From Gnetum montanum (Eukaryota > Streptophyta > Gnetopsida > Gnetales > Gnetaceae), in NCBI GenBank assembly GCA_015680685.1, contig MNCI01034224.1, positions 40,760-104,759 on the forward strand: a DNA stretch of 64,000 bases. Reading direction: 5' to 3'. The notes under the pieces are model-generated. The model saw only the letters and a program-made list of their open reading frames with translations. It did no database searches and was not told the origin of the DNA. The first letter of the stretch is position 1, and every line of letters begins with the position of its first letter. Both the position numbers and the translations under genes were made by a program. This document shows positions 13,401 through 23,300 of the stretch, piece after piece.

Positions 13401-14480
13401 AGCATGGAAATAGGGGTTGTAACTTTAATACATACTTTTGGACCATTTTCAACCTTCAAAATGACCAATTTTGATAGATTTGACCCCAAGTTACCTTAGG
13501 AAGGCCTCAAAACCCCAATTTTACTCCTCTTGATGACATAAAACACATTTTTCATTGGTCTCCATGGTAGCCAATGTGGAAGATACATTTAGGCTACAAT
13601 GATGAATTCTGAGGGTTGAAACTAATGCCAAAACTAGCCCATTCCCTTTCCTAGTCAACTGCATTGACATGCAAGCCATCAGAAATTGAAAACTAACTAA
13701 AATAGGCCTTGAAAAACCTTTTGATGATTCATCCACACTAAAGCTCACCCATTCCATGCTCGCCAATGTGGATCCAGCATAGGTCCAATGTTGAAGCCTT
13801 AAAACCTTTGCTTTTTCAATCCAAAAAGCCTAGAAATAACCTTTGTTGATGCCTAAACTCATGTATGACCTTTGTAGACTAAAATGATGGCATGCTAAGG
13901 TCTAAAATTGGAAAAACATAATTCTATTTAATCAATATTAGCCAAGTTTTATCATATGTAGCTTGTTTTGCTTGATTTAACCTTATTCCATGATGTTTCT
14001 ACTTGTTTTAGCCTTATTTTTCATGGTTGACCTCCTTGGTTTGACCAAATGCATGAATAAATTCATGTTTAGCTTATTCTCTACATTATAGCCCTATATA
14101 ATCTTGTTTAACATTTTATTAGTATTGAATGGTCGGGTCTAACCTTCCTTGACCACCATTTGGCACCATATGACCATGGCCTAGTAAGGCCTTAAACTGG
14201 CATCATGGCCTGCCAAGGCCTTCAATTGGCAAGCTTGCAACCTCAAATGATCTTATTTTACCTTATTATGCTTATTTTAGCCTCATCTAGCCTTTGATTT
14301 ACCTTTTTTTACCACTCATTTCATTTTATTGATCTCCTTCTATCTCTTATAGCCTTATATGATATTGTCCCCTTATCTTTGCATTTTTTTAGCATGGATT
14401 TGCATAATTTTATAGAATTTTAACATTTTTTACTCATCTTTACCAAGGTGTTAGTTAATGTTCTTATGGTTGACATGTAG
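10484..14480. repeat. Element B spacer with dispersed CCATGCTAGCTAGCATGG palindromes
   Basis: Four kilobases without a convincing gene, between the start of the antisense gene and pol2. The region repeats phrases such as CCATGCTGGCTAGCATGG followed by ATCTAGCATGGAT every 100 to 250 bases. Perfect 18-base palindromes occur at 12261 to 12278 and 12445 to 12462; a near-perfect one is at 13390 to 13407. At about 14150 to 14235 there is a TTAAACTGGCA repeat array (array 2) just before pol2. The short ORFs here do not match any family. C and D carry the same kind of spacer at the same place. Confidence 0.65.
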
Positions 14481-15819
14481 GATTAAAGTATGAGTACCTA
14501 GAAGCATATTAATTTGCCCTTGTACCTACATGAACCCCATGGTGATGTCAAGCAATGTATCGATCTTGACTACTTAGATCTTGAGCCTGAGAATCTTGTC
14601 AACCACATAGCCTCAATAGAAAAACCTCTATATTAGCCTAAAAACTTAGTTAAAACCTTTAACCTAGATGCTAGTAACATTACTGAAGTCTCTCTCATTG
14701 AGTTTCCTATCACAACACACAATGGTAAGGAGAAAACCCTAAAACTATTCCTCGTTAAAATCTCAAGAGGCTGAAGACATCACCAAGGTGCTACAAGACA
14801 ACATCAAGGCCTTTGCTTGGTGATATGGAGATATGCTAGGTCTATACTCATTCCTAGTAACAAAACAACATACTTGATCATAGCATTAGACTAGTTAGCT
14901 AAATATGTGCAAGATCAAATAAGATTTGGCTCTAGAAATCTGCAATGAGATCATAAAACTCTACCAAGATGGTTTCATTAGGATTGTTGACTATGAAAAA
15001 TGGGTGTCCAACATTGTGTGGTTCTCAAGAAGAATGGAAGTATATGTATTTTAATTGATTTTTGAGACCTAAATAAGGAAACCATCAAGGATGACTTTCC
15101 TTTGCCTAGTATTGATCAACTTATTGATACTATGGTCGAGCACATCTTATTGTCCTTTGTGAATGCATTCTTGGGGTATAATTAGATTAGGATCAACCCA
15201 AACCATTAGCTTACACAACCTCATGCCTTGTTTGGGTACCTTTTTCTATACCATGATGTTCTTTGGACTTAAGAATGTGGAAGCAATCTACCAAAGAGCC
15301 ATGACATATATCTTTAGTGACTACATGTTAGGTTTGCTTAATAATTACATAAATCACATAGCTGTTAACTCCAAAGTGGTTAATGATCATGATAATGACC
15401 TAGATCTTATGCTTAAATGATGTCTTAAGTGTGAACTAAGGCTTAATCCTAAGTAGTGTGTCTTTGGTGTCAAGCCCAGTAAGATGCTTAGCTTTGTAGT
15501 ATCTTAGGCAAGGATACATGTTGATCCTAACAAGGTAAGGGTCATATCCAAATTGGTAGTACCTACTAATCTTAAGGAGCTTTGGGGATTACAAGGAAGA
15601 TTACAATCTATTCATAGTTATATTTTTAGGCTTATGAATAACTTACAACCCATGGAAAAGTTACTTAAGAAAGGAGTTCACTATGAGTGGATGGCTCAAT
15701 GCCAAGAAGCCTTTGAAAACCTTAAGCAAGAGTTGGCACAACCACCAATGGTATACCCTCCATAAGAGAGTAAACCATTTTACATCTACCCTATTATCTC
15801 TAACACATCCATTGCCTCT
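14481..15819 (+). pseudogene. Element B pol2, first part: RT and start of RNase H
   Basis: Degenerate reverse transcriptase. It begins after a TATGGTTGACATGTAG acceptor-like sequence (CAG in C and D) followed by GATTAAAGTATG. Visible motifs: AFAWxYGDM near 14810, VLKKNGS near 15030, DDFPLPSIDQLID near 15090, FFYTMMFFGLKN near 15240, then NYINHIAVNSK at 15340, which replaces the YVDDIVVKSK active site of A. The palm is followed by LRLNPK and the connection domain (FENLKQELAQPP near 15700). RNase H starts at FYIYPIISNTSIASPL and is interrupted exactly at the element A insertion; it resumes at 30576. Many TAG and TAA stops show it is dead. Confidence 0.85.
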
Positions 15820-15824
15820 CCACT
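15820..15824. repeat. Target site duplication CCACT, left copy
   Basis: CCACT directly precedes the TG of the left LTR of A and is repeated at 30571 to 30575 after the CA of the right LTR. Removing A plus one copy restores the RNase H reading seen in element C at about 38320 to 38350 (GCCTCTCTACTCTATCA), which confirms the insertion point. Confidence 0.95.
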
Positions 15825-16905
15825 TGTACCGCCTGAAATTGTCGGTCCTCGGCTGGAACAGGAAACAGAGACCACAGGATCGCAGGACGAGCATAGATGA
15901 CCCCACCTTCACCTGAGGGCGTGCTGGAATGCACGAAGGTAGGGTACCTTGGGTGGTCCGCACGTGGATCAGACAAGGATTTCCCCGAGCACCACCGAAG
16001 CGTTACACGCTGGGTTATGCGTAAACGAAGCGTAAACAGTGAAACAGGCATAGACAGAGCGTAAGCATAAAGGACGTAAATAGGGTCAGGCATAAACAAA
16101 CGTAAACGGTGTAAACAGTGGGCGTATGCGAGCGTAAACGGAGCGTGAATGTAAATAGGCGTAAACAAAGCGTGGGCCAAATTAACGTAAAACTGTAAAA
16201 GAACTTGCAACAAGCGTAAACAGTGGATTACAGAGTTAAAATGTTGTGCACTGGTCTAACGCAGTTGTGTAGGGACACAAGGCGGACGTAAAGCCCCGGT
16301 GGACGCAGGAATGCAGCTAGCTGATACGGTAGGTGGAGCGCGGATTATGCTCGGCGTACAGGACTTCCAGCGTAAGCGTAAGCATAAGGGGGTTTCTGCA
16401 GCGTAATTGCTCTAGGTCTCCCCTAGTAAATTTTTGCCAACCTGGTAAATGTGGAAAAATGGGCTATTTATAAGGGTAGGGTTACCGGGAAAATCGGACT
16501 GGGAGACACGTGGCGTATAGGCCGGGCGTTACAATTTAGAAACATGGTATACGCTGGGCGTATACACTACAACAGGCCGGCGTATACGCTGGGCGTGGAC
16601 TTGGATAGATGTTGGCGTATACGCTGGGGCGTATACACTGATGAATGCTGGACACCGACTTGCTTCAATTCTTGCTCCTGTTGCACCTGCTGAGCGTGCC
16701 TGAGGCATGTATGCTAAGCGTCGGGCGTAGACGTCGGGCGTAGATGCTGGGCGTATACTCTGGCATAACACTTGGTAAAAACCAGCTATTTCGATTCTCA
16801 AAATTGCCCTGTGTGACTTCAAATGTAGCCAAAGTCATCTGTGGGTCACGGGGATCTGCTTCTTGTCAGACAAATGCTAAACTCAAAAATTTTTGTGGTG
16901 TTTCA
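15825..16905 (-). repeat. Element A left LTR (3' LTR), 1081 bp
   Basis: Begins TGTACCGCCTGAAATT and ends GTGGTGTTTCA on the plus strand, TG...CA, with a target duplication outside. It is 26 bp shorter than the right LTR; this is explained by loss of two 13-bp GCGTATACGCTGG-type units near 16590. Dense in GCGTAAAC and GCGTATACGC motifs. On the minus (sense) strand TATAAATA lies at 16472 to 16465, a good TATA box that would place the transcript start near 16440. ORFs inside the LTR are by-products of the repeats. Confidence 0.95.
16465..16472 (-). promoter_or_regulatory. Sense TATA box in left LTR of A
   Basis: TATAAATA on the minus strand in the context CCCTTATAAATAGCCC. The same box is at 30111 to 30104 in the 5' LTR, the copy that would drive the element. 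Confidence 0.6.
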
Positions 16906-16975
16906 TTGGCCCCTCTTTGTTGACGCTTGGAGGAATCGACCCGAGAAGCGTCGACAAAGAAGCGCAAAACACCAC
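16895..16975 (-). promoter_or_regulatory. Polypurine tract enclosed in a long hairpin (element A)
   Basis: On the sense strand the polypurine tract AACAAAGAGGGGCCAA abuts the 3' LTR (TGAAACACC). The tract forms part of one arm of a hairpin: the inner stem pairs 16914 to 16928 with 16946 to 16960 (TCTTTGTTGACGCTT against AAGCGTCGACAAAGA, 15 pairs with one G-T type mismatch, 17-base loop). An outer stem pairs 16895 to 16903 (GTGGTGTTT) with AAAACACCAC at 16966 to 16975, taking in the LTR edge. The same architecture recurs in C and D. Confidence 0.8.
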
Positions 16976-17884
16976 AAGCAACTTGATAAAAGCTTTGTCC
17001 TTTGCCACTTGACCAGACATCATCATACCATTTCAGTGGTGAATGGGATTGAAAGGGTGATACTGGTAACTGGTAGGATGGAAGGGATCGTGAGGATCGG
17101 TGACTGCCCAAGGGATCATGCTGGGAAAATGGGATGCTCAGGTGTGCAGCATGCCGGTCCTCATTGATAGCCATTTTTTGGCCGACTCGGAACTCAGGCA
17201 TGCGATGCTCGTCCTTTGGCAGAACAGTGCTCTTGGTTAGTGTTCAAGAGGGCTTTTTGTCAAAGCCAAAGCCACGAGGTGATGTTTGGCATTCTTTGGA
17301 GGAATAGCACCCTTCTTTGGGGAAACTATAAACGACGTGCCAAAGCCATGCAACGGGATGTTTTTTGATTGCTTTTGACATGAGTACGTATTTTCAAGAC
17401 CGATACCTTCCCGCCTGGGGCTTATATGGGAAGTGCCAAGGGTCCCGTCTTTTTCTTTTTTGTACTCATGCACGAATATTGTGTTTTGTGCGTTGCGACT
17501 ATTGTAACGTTTTGCAGTGTGCAATAGTTTGGTAAACAGATAGTGGGTTTTCGGGGAATGGGAATATGTGGGTTAACGGTTCGATTTAGTTTTTCCAGGT
17601 GGACAAATGGACATTGCCTCATCTTGCTGCCTATGATGAAATGCACTCTCGTGCGAGAGCTTCCGAGCATCATCTTGCAAACACAACTCCAAAGAGACAA
17701 GAAAACCATGAGTGAATAAATGAGCTTAGATTTAAACAGCTGCAGGTGAACAAAAATATTGGGGGCGATTCTAAGCACTGAGTGCGAATGTCGACGATGT
17801 TGATGAAAGTGTGTGTCGATGAGGGATGCAATAATTCTGATGAATGAATATGGCTATGGAGTGAAGGGTCGGAGATGAACGTGC
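16976..17884 (-). other. Element A 3' untranslated region
   Basis: About 900 bases between the PPT hairpin and the repeat array that follows pol2. Several 90 to 118-codon ORFs exist on both strands, but they overlap one another, are not seen in the sister elements and match no family. I see no gene here. Confidence 0.5.
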
Positions 17885-18480
17885 CGGTTTACAGTCTTGA
17901 CGGACTTTCATGGGTTAGTTTTATGTCGTAACCCGTTGGACATTGCCCGTTTAACGTCGTGGCAGACGGTACGTTGCCAGTTTTGAGTCTTAGCAGACCA
18001 TACAGAGACAAGCTAGTTTATAGTCTTAGCAGACTCTGATGAGTCTGACGGTGCCATTTTACTATCATGCCAGAGGGGTGCTAGTTTATCGTCATTGTGG
18101 ACACTGTGGGGTATCCGTTTATTATCATATACCAGGACAATGGTGGTGTCAATTTTAAGTCGTAACCCAAGACTGTTCTGTGGTATCAGTTTATAGTCAT
18201 AATCCAGGACTAATCTGTGGTATCAGTTTATAGTCATGATTCCAGGACTATTCTGTGGTATCAGTTTATAGTCGTGATTCCAGGACTATTCTGTGGTATC
18301 AGTTTATAGTCGTGATTCCAGGACTATTCTGTGGTATCAGTTTATAGTCGTGATTCCAAGACTATTCTGTGGTATCAGTTTATAGTCGTGATTCTAGGAC
18401 TATTCTGTGGTATCAGTTTATAGTCGTGATTCCAGGACTATTCTGTGGTATCAGTTTATAGTCGTGATTCCAGGACTAGC
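17885..18480 (-). repeat. Element A repeat array 3, with a 38-bp tandem repeat
   Basis: From 18179 to 18480 there are eight nearly identical 38-bp units (TGGTATCAGTTTATAGTCGT, then GATTCCAGGACTATTCTG). From 17885 to 18178 there are diverged units with the same GTTTATAGTC core. In sense the core reads GACTATAAACTGATACC. It sits between the end of the pol2 remnant and the 3' untranslated region. The old elements carry the same idea (TAAACTGGCACC) after integrase. Confidence 0.85.
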
Positions 18481-18498
18481 GCGTACCTGAGTTCGAAT

Positions 18499-19952
18499 TC
18501 ATGTATAAAATGGTTTTAGGAATAAGTGATTAGTTGGGTTTGTAAATTCTTTTCCATCCATGTCAGCTAGTTTGAATGCTCCGTTGTCGAATGCTTTGAT
18601 GACCAGATAAGGCCCTTCCCAGTTGACTGAAAATTTATCTGGGTGTTCACGAACGACTTTAAGCACGAGGTCTCCTTCTTTGATGGGGTGCTTACAAATG
18701 TCATGTCGATGTCGTTGTCGTTGTTGTTTCTGGTACCATTCGATCTGATTGAGTGCACGCACGCGCTCCTCCTCCACCGAGTCCAGGTCAATGATGCGTA
18801 GATCATTGTTTTGCCCATCGTCGAGAAGTCCGGAAAGCGTGATCCTTAGAGATGGTACCTGCAATTCTAAAGGTAAAACTGGATAGGTCTTCGTTTGTAC
18901 ACCAGTGTGCATTTCTTTGGGTTAAGTCTTAGTTCGTATTTTAGACAACGTTTTAACACTAGGTCAAGATCCTATACATGTTGTTCTGACAACTTTGATT
19001 TAACCACTATGTCATCTACATAATCATTAAGCGAGTGTAAGATGTAATTGCTGAAAATATATGTCATCGCCCTTTGATACGTGGCCCCAGCGTTCTTGAG
19101 ACCAAAAGGCATCATTGTGTAACAAAAGGTTCCCCAAGGTGTCATGAAAGTAGTTCGGAGCTGGTGTTCTAGATTAATACGTATCTGGTTATATCCCGAG
19201 AACCCATCCATAAAGGATAACAGGGCGTGCCCAGCGGTTGAGTCAACTAGTTGATCAATGCTAGGTAAGGGGAAGTCATCCTTTATGGTTGCTACGTTAA
19301 GGTCCCGGAAGTCAATGCACAGGCGGATACTTCCGTTCTTCTTTGGGACTATAACCATGTTTGATACCCATTCGGCGTAATCAACAGCCCTAATGAAACC
19401 AACTTGTTAGAGCTTGGTAATCTCACTACGAACTGCTAATGCCACTTCGGGTTTGACCTTTCGTGCTTTTTGTTTTACTGGCCTTAGTTTTGGATCAAGG
19501 ATGATGTTCTACTGGACGATACGGGGGTCTAATCCGGGCATGTCTGTATAGGACCACGCAAATGCTTTGATATTATTCCTAAGTACGTTTTCGATATCTT
19601 TAGCTAGACGTGGTTCTAGTAACGCGCTTAACTTTAGAATTTTAATTTCCCCATCGGGCATGGTGATGGGAGTTTCAGCTAGGGGATCTTCAGTAATTTT
19701 TTCGGCTTCAATGTCGAGGGACTTTGTCATTCCCTCATATTCGTCAACCGTTTGCTATGTTGAAGCTATTGTTGCGTCATTTGCTGATGAGCTCGCATAG
19801 ACGAGATTCACATCGATATTCCTTTCAACCACGCCGTATGGTCCATCAATGACCAACGGCTTGGTCAAGCACTTGCAATCCATTAGGCAAGTTCCTGTCA
19901 ATAAATGGAGAGCCTGGTAAGATAGCAGAGGTCGTTTTAGGTCTTTCGGCAA
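18499..19952 (-). pseudogene. Element A pol2: RT joined to the integrase C-terminus
   Basis: Sense-strand pol2 with a large internal deletion. From the right: an N-terminal linker (GPYGVVERNIDVN, PDGEIKILKLSALLEP), then RT with IKAFAWSYTDMPGLDP, NMVIVPKKNGSIRLCIDFRD, DDFPLPSIDQLVD, FCYTMMPFGLKNAGATYQ and the YVDDIVVKSK active site near 19000. RT stops at LRLNPKK near 18930 and the sequence jumps to the integrase end (YPVLPLELQVPSLRI, IKEGDLVLKVV, VNWEGPYLVIKAFDNGAFKLADMDG). About half of RT's connection region, both RNase H domains and the integrase zinc and catalytic core are gone, and the join shifts the frame. In-frame TAG stops occur, for example in IAST*QTVDEYEG. The true 5' end of this coding unit is unclear; a CAG|GAAC acceptor-like site is at 19896 to 19895. 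Confidence 0.9.
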
Positions 19953-19984
19953 TCATTAGTGTGCATGTATGAAAATGGATTAAC

Positions 19985-20050
19985 GTAACAGTGGAACGGC
20001 AGTTTAATGCCTTACCGGGCAACGAACGGCAGTTTAATGCCGAAATTTGT
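19985..20050 (-). repeat. Element A repeat array 2
   Basis: Two copies of ACGGCAGTTTAATGCC (sense GGCATTAAACTGCCGT) separated by about 14 bases. They lie just upstream of pol2, where B has its TTAAACTGGCA array at 14150 to 14235. Confidence 0.55.
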
Positions 20051-20188
20051 GTTTTATATGGTTTATGTGTAAATTTTATATCTTTTTTGCAAAATTCCAA
20101 GCGAATTCGAAAAGGCACGAAAAACAAGGCAAAAAGCAAGAAAAACGGAAAAGCGGAGGCGGCGGTGGCGACGTCAGCGTCAACGCGC

Positions 20189-20197
20189 TATAAAAGG
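20189..20197 (+). promoter_or_regulatory. TATA box of the antisense gene in A
   Basis: TATAAAAGG in a GC-rich context (GCGCTATAAAAGGGGAGC), about 160 bases upstream of the exon 1 ATG at 20350. A GACGTCAGCGTC sequence, of the ACGT-core kind bound by plant bZIP factors, lies 18 bases upstream. The spacing suits a transcript start near 20220. It supports independent transcription of the plus strand. Confidence 0.6.
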
Positions 20198-20349
20198 GGA
20201 GCAGGGGCATCATTTTGTCATTTGACTTTTGGAGCGTGAGCGTAAACTGCAAGCGTAACCCCAGCGTAGACGCCGAGCGAAACCCCAGCATAGACGCCGA
20301 GAGAAAACTTCTGTTTACGCTACACGCAAGCCACAGCGTAGACGCCGAG

Positions 20350-23300
20350 ATGAGCAGAGGCAAAGAACTAGAGGGCCGAGGACAGAAAGGACCTGAACTG
20401 ACGTTCGCGAAGGAGAGTGAGGCGATGCTGTAGTGCCTACCCCGCCCGAGCATCCCCCCATGGCCTGGATCTTCTAGCAGGTAGGCCTTTGACCCTGTTT
20501 TCGTTGATTTCTAGCGTCTGTTTTGTAGCGTAGACGATCTAGCGTAGATGGTCTACGCTCGGCGTATACGCCGAGGGTTTCCACAGCGTATACGCCGAGC
20601 GTAAGTTGGACATTTCATAGCGTAAGCGCGTTTAGCGTAAATTTTTGTATTATGCATGGCGTAGATAGCTTTTGGTATGCGGTGTTTCTACGCCCAGCGT
20701 ATACGCTAAGCGTAACTATTTTCGCACGCCCAGCGTATACGCCGAGCGTAACTGTTTTCGCACACCCAGCGTAAACACCGAGCGTAACTGTTTGCGTACG
20801 CCCAGCGTATACGCCAAGCGTAACTGTTTTCGCACGCCCAGCGTATACGCCGAGCGTAACTATTTTTGTACACCCAGCATGTACGTCGAGCGTAACTGTT
20901 TGCGTGCGCCCAGCGTACACGCCCAGTGTAACTGTTTTCGTACGCTCAGCGTGTACGCCGAGCGTAACTGTTTGTCTCTACGCCCAGCGTATACGCCGAG
21001 CGTAACTTAGAAAAATTTTCTGCGAATGTCTAATTTCCAAAATGAAGTTTCCAGTATTGATCTTTGGTGTTGTTTTAACGGCTTGCAGAGACATTGAGCC
21101 TCCCCTTTTAGTGATTGAGTTAGTTGGGGTTTTGACATGGTTTGGTCCTTTGGAGAGTGGTGACCCGACCCCAAATTTGGTCGTTGAGCACAATGGGGTT
21201 TGGTTCCGGGACAGGGCCTGCAGATTTTTGGCCTTCTTGCTGGACCATTTCAATGTCGTGGTTTGGTCTCACCTAGGCGAGGATGTGGCACGGAGCATTA
21301 TTGAGGCCATGTTACCCGGCGCAGTGGAAGGCGTCAAGATGTTTATGGAGGACATTGNACGGGGACCCAACTATATCAACAAGACATTGTTCTTAGCTGG
21401 CCGCGCGCACACTTTGTTTCAGAATCCCCCTGGCACAATATTCCGGGTGGAAAGGTAATTTCGTCTTAGCTTTGATTATTCCTCTCTTTCTCACATTCAA
21501 ACACTTACTCTTGTTTCGACACATGTTTTCGCCTTCCCGCAGGCCAAAAGTTACGCCAGATGGGGCTTACGCGGGCGACGATGGGATTAGATTGGTGCGT
21601 ACGGCTGTGGAAGTGTTCATGGTGGGTCCCACCCTTCGCGGGACCATTTTGGCCCACACTAGGGACGCCATAAAGAACTTCCCCAAGAGATTTTCAAAGG
21701 CATTTGCATAATGTACTGTGCGTGGCTGGTTGCATGCCGACTGGGCCCCTAATGGGCCAATTTTCCCATCTGCTTCCGATCTGGCCAAAACCTCAAAGTC
21801 CAACACTGAAAGTAAGTGGCAATGTTTCCTAGATGTCGTGTTTGGTTTGGTTAACTGCCAAGTGTCAAACTAATATGAAGTTTTTGGGTTTGCCTTTACA
21901 GCTGGCACCACCTTCGGCAAGGATTCCGTTGTGACCGGGAGGACTGAAACTACTCTTTCAATGAAATTCGGTGAAACCAGTGCCGCCCAGAAGTGGTTAC
22001 AGAAAAAATCTTTGCCATCTATTGTTGCCTGTTTGGAACATGCCGGCCTCATGGCACTCTTTGTGGCCCCTAGCCCAAATGTGTCTATAGCGGAGATGAT
22101 CGGGATTGTGAATTCATTTGACAGATCCGTCTCCCGCTATAGCGCCCGTATTAGGGGTGTTAAAGTGATTTTTGAATTATCATATCAATTTTTTGCGAAT
22201 TTACTTGGCGTACCTACAAGTGGTGTAAAAGTCGTTACGGACAGGACGCATAAAGAAATTGACATGATCTGCAATTTAGAGGATTGGCTAGGGGTGATGA
22301 AGGGTGCCAAAGGATTCCCAATGCAGGGGAGAACGAAGGTTGAGGAATTCAACGAGCTTTATCCCCTATTTAGAGCACGTTTGTTTCTGAAGACTCTGTC
22401 ACAAGTCAAGAGTCTCAGGGTTGAAGTAGTGTGAGTCATGCGCACTGTTCTAGAGGCTGGCGTGCGCTACAACTGGGCCAAATTTTTATTATCAGGGATG
22501 ACCAAAGAGATAGAGCAGCTGCGTTCAAACATAGAGGCGCAGTCCCATTTTACCTTCGCCTTCTTCGCCGGCTATATTCGTCGCTTGGCCGAATTTTTGG
22601 TTGTTCGTGGGGAAAACAAATTTGTTTTGCATGATAGGTACCAGTTATCTCGCCCCTGGGTGAACCACTATTTGACACAGCCAAGTCCCAAGATGCCCCC
22701 GAGGGGATTGATGATTCCCTTACGATCACCACGGGTGGATCATCTGGCCCCTCACTTTACACATACGACAGTATAGGGTTGGAACCTGATGAAGTATCCT
22801 ATACTGCAAAGAAGGCGGAGCGGGTGGTCAAGGAAACAATAGGCAAAGCAAAATCCAAGTTGGGGAAGCGTGACAGCACGGCTAAGGGGACTAGTGAGAT
22901 TGAGCAGCCCAGAGTAAAACGGATTCGATTTAAAATTCTTGGTAAACTTCTTATTTTTATTTTACTTGTCTTACAAATAGTTTTAACGGTTACTAGTTGT
23001 ATGCAACTGACTTCATTTGTTTTGAATTGAGCAGTCAAGAGACACGATTTGCGAACCATACCAGAGGACGAGGAGTTAACCGACCCGGCGGGAGGAACTG
23101 AATTGCTGGGGGAGGGAACTGGTAGAACTGGAGGTACCGTACCCCTAGATGACCAAGCGGAAACTGAAGAAATGTTCAACAGCTTTCTTAAAGGGGACCT
23201 TGAGCTTGGAGACCCTCTGACGCAGGAGGAGATCAGAGGGAACGGTATGTCTCTTTACCTAGTTGCGTAGCCTAATATATTCCTGGATTACCTTATTGTG

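Noticed and set aside
15800-16213. ORFs of 80 to 160 codons inside both A LTRs (also 16529-16822, 29370-29852, 30206-30538)
   Set aside because: They follow the GCGTAAAC and GCGTATACGC repeats, overlap on both strands and show no domain.
16906-16925. Reading the sequence after the left LTR (TTGGCCCCTCTTTG) as a primer binding site
   Set aside because: gag and pol lie on the minus strand, so this is the polypurine tract; the real PBS is at 29441 to 29458.
16841-17778. ORFs of 95 to 118 codons in the A 3' untranslated region
   Set aside because: Mutually overlapping on opposite strands, no match in sister elements, no known motif.
18179-18480. CRISPR-like regular repeats
   Set aside because: The 38-bp units are directly tandem with no unique spacers, within a plant retrotransposon.
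20615-20920. 101-codon minus ORF and 112-codon plus ORF (20672 to 21010) with repeated residues
   Set aside because: Both are the 36-bp tandem repeat read in two directions; they lie within intron 1 of the antisense gene.
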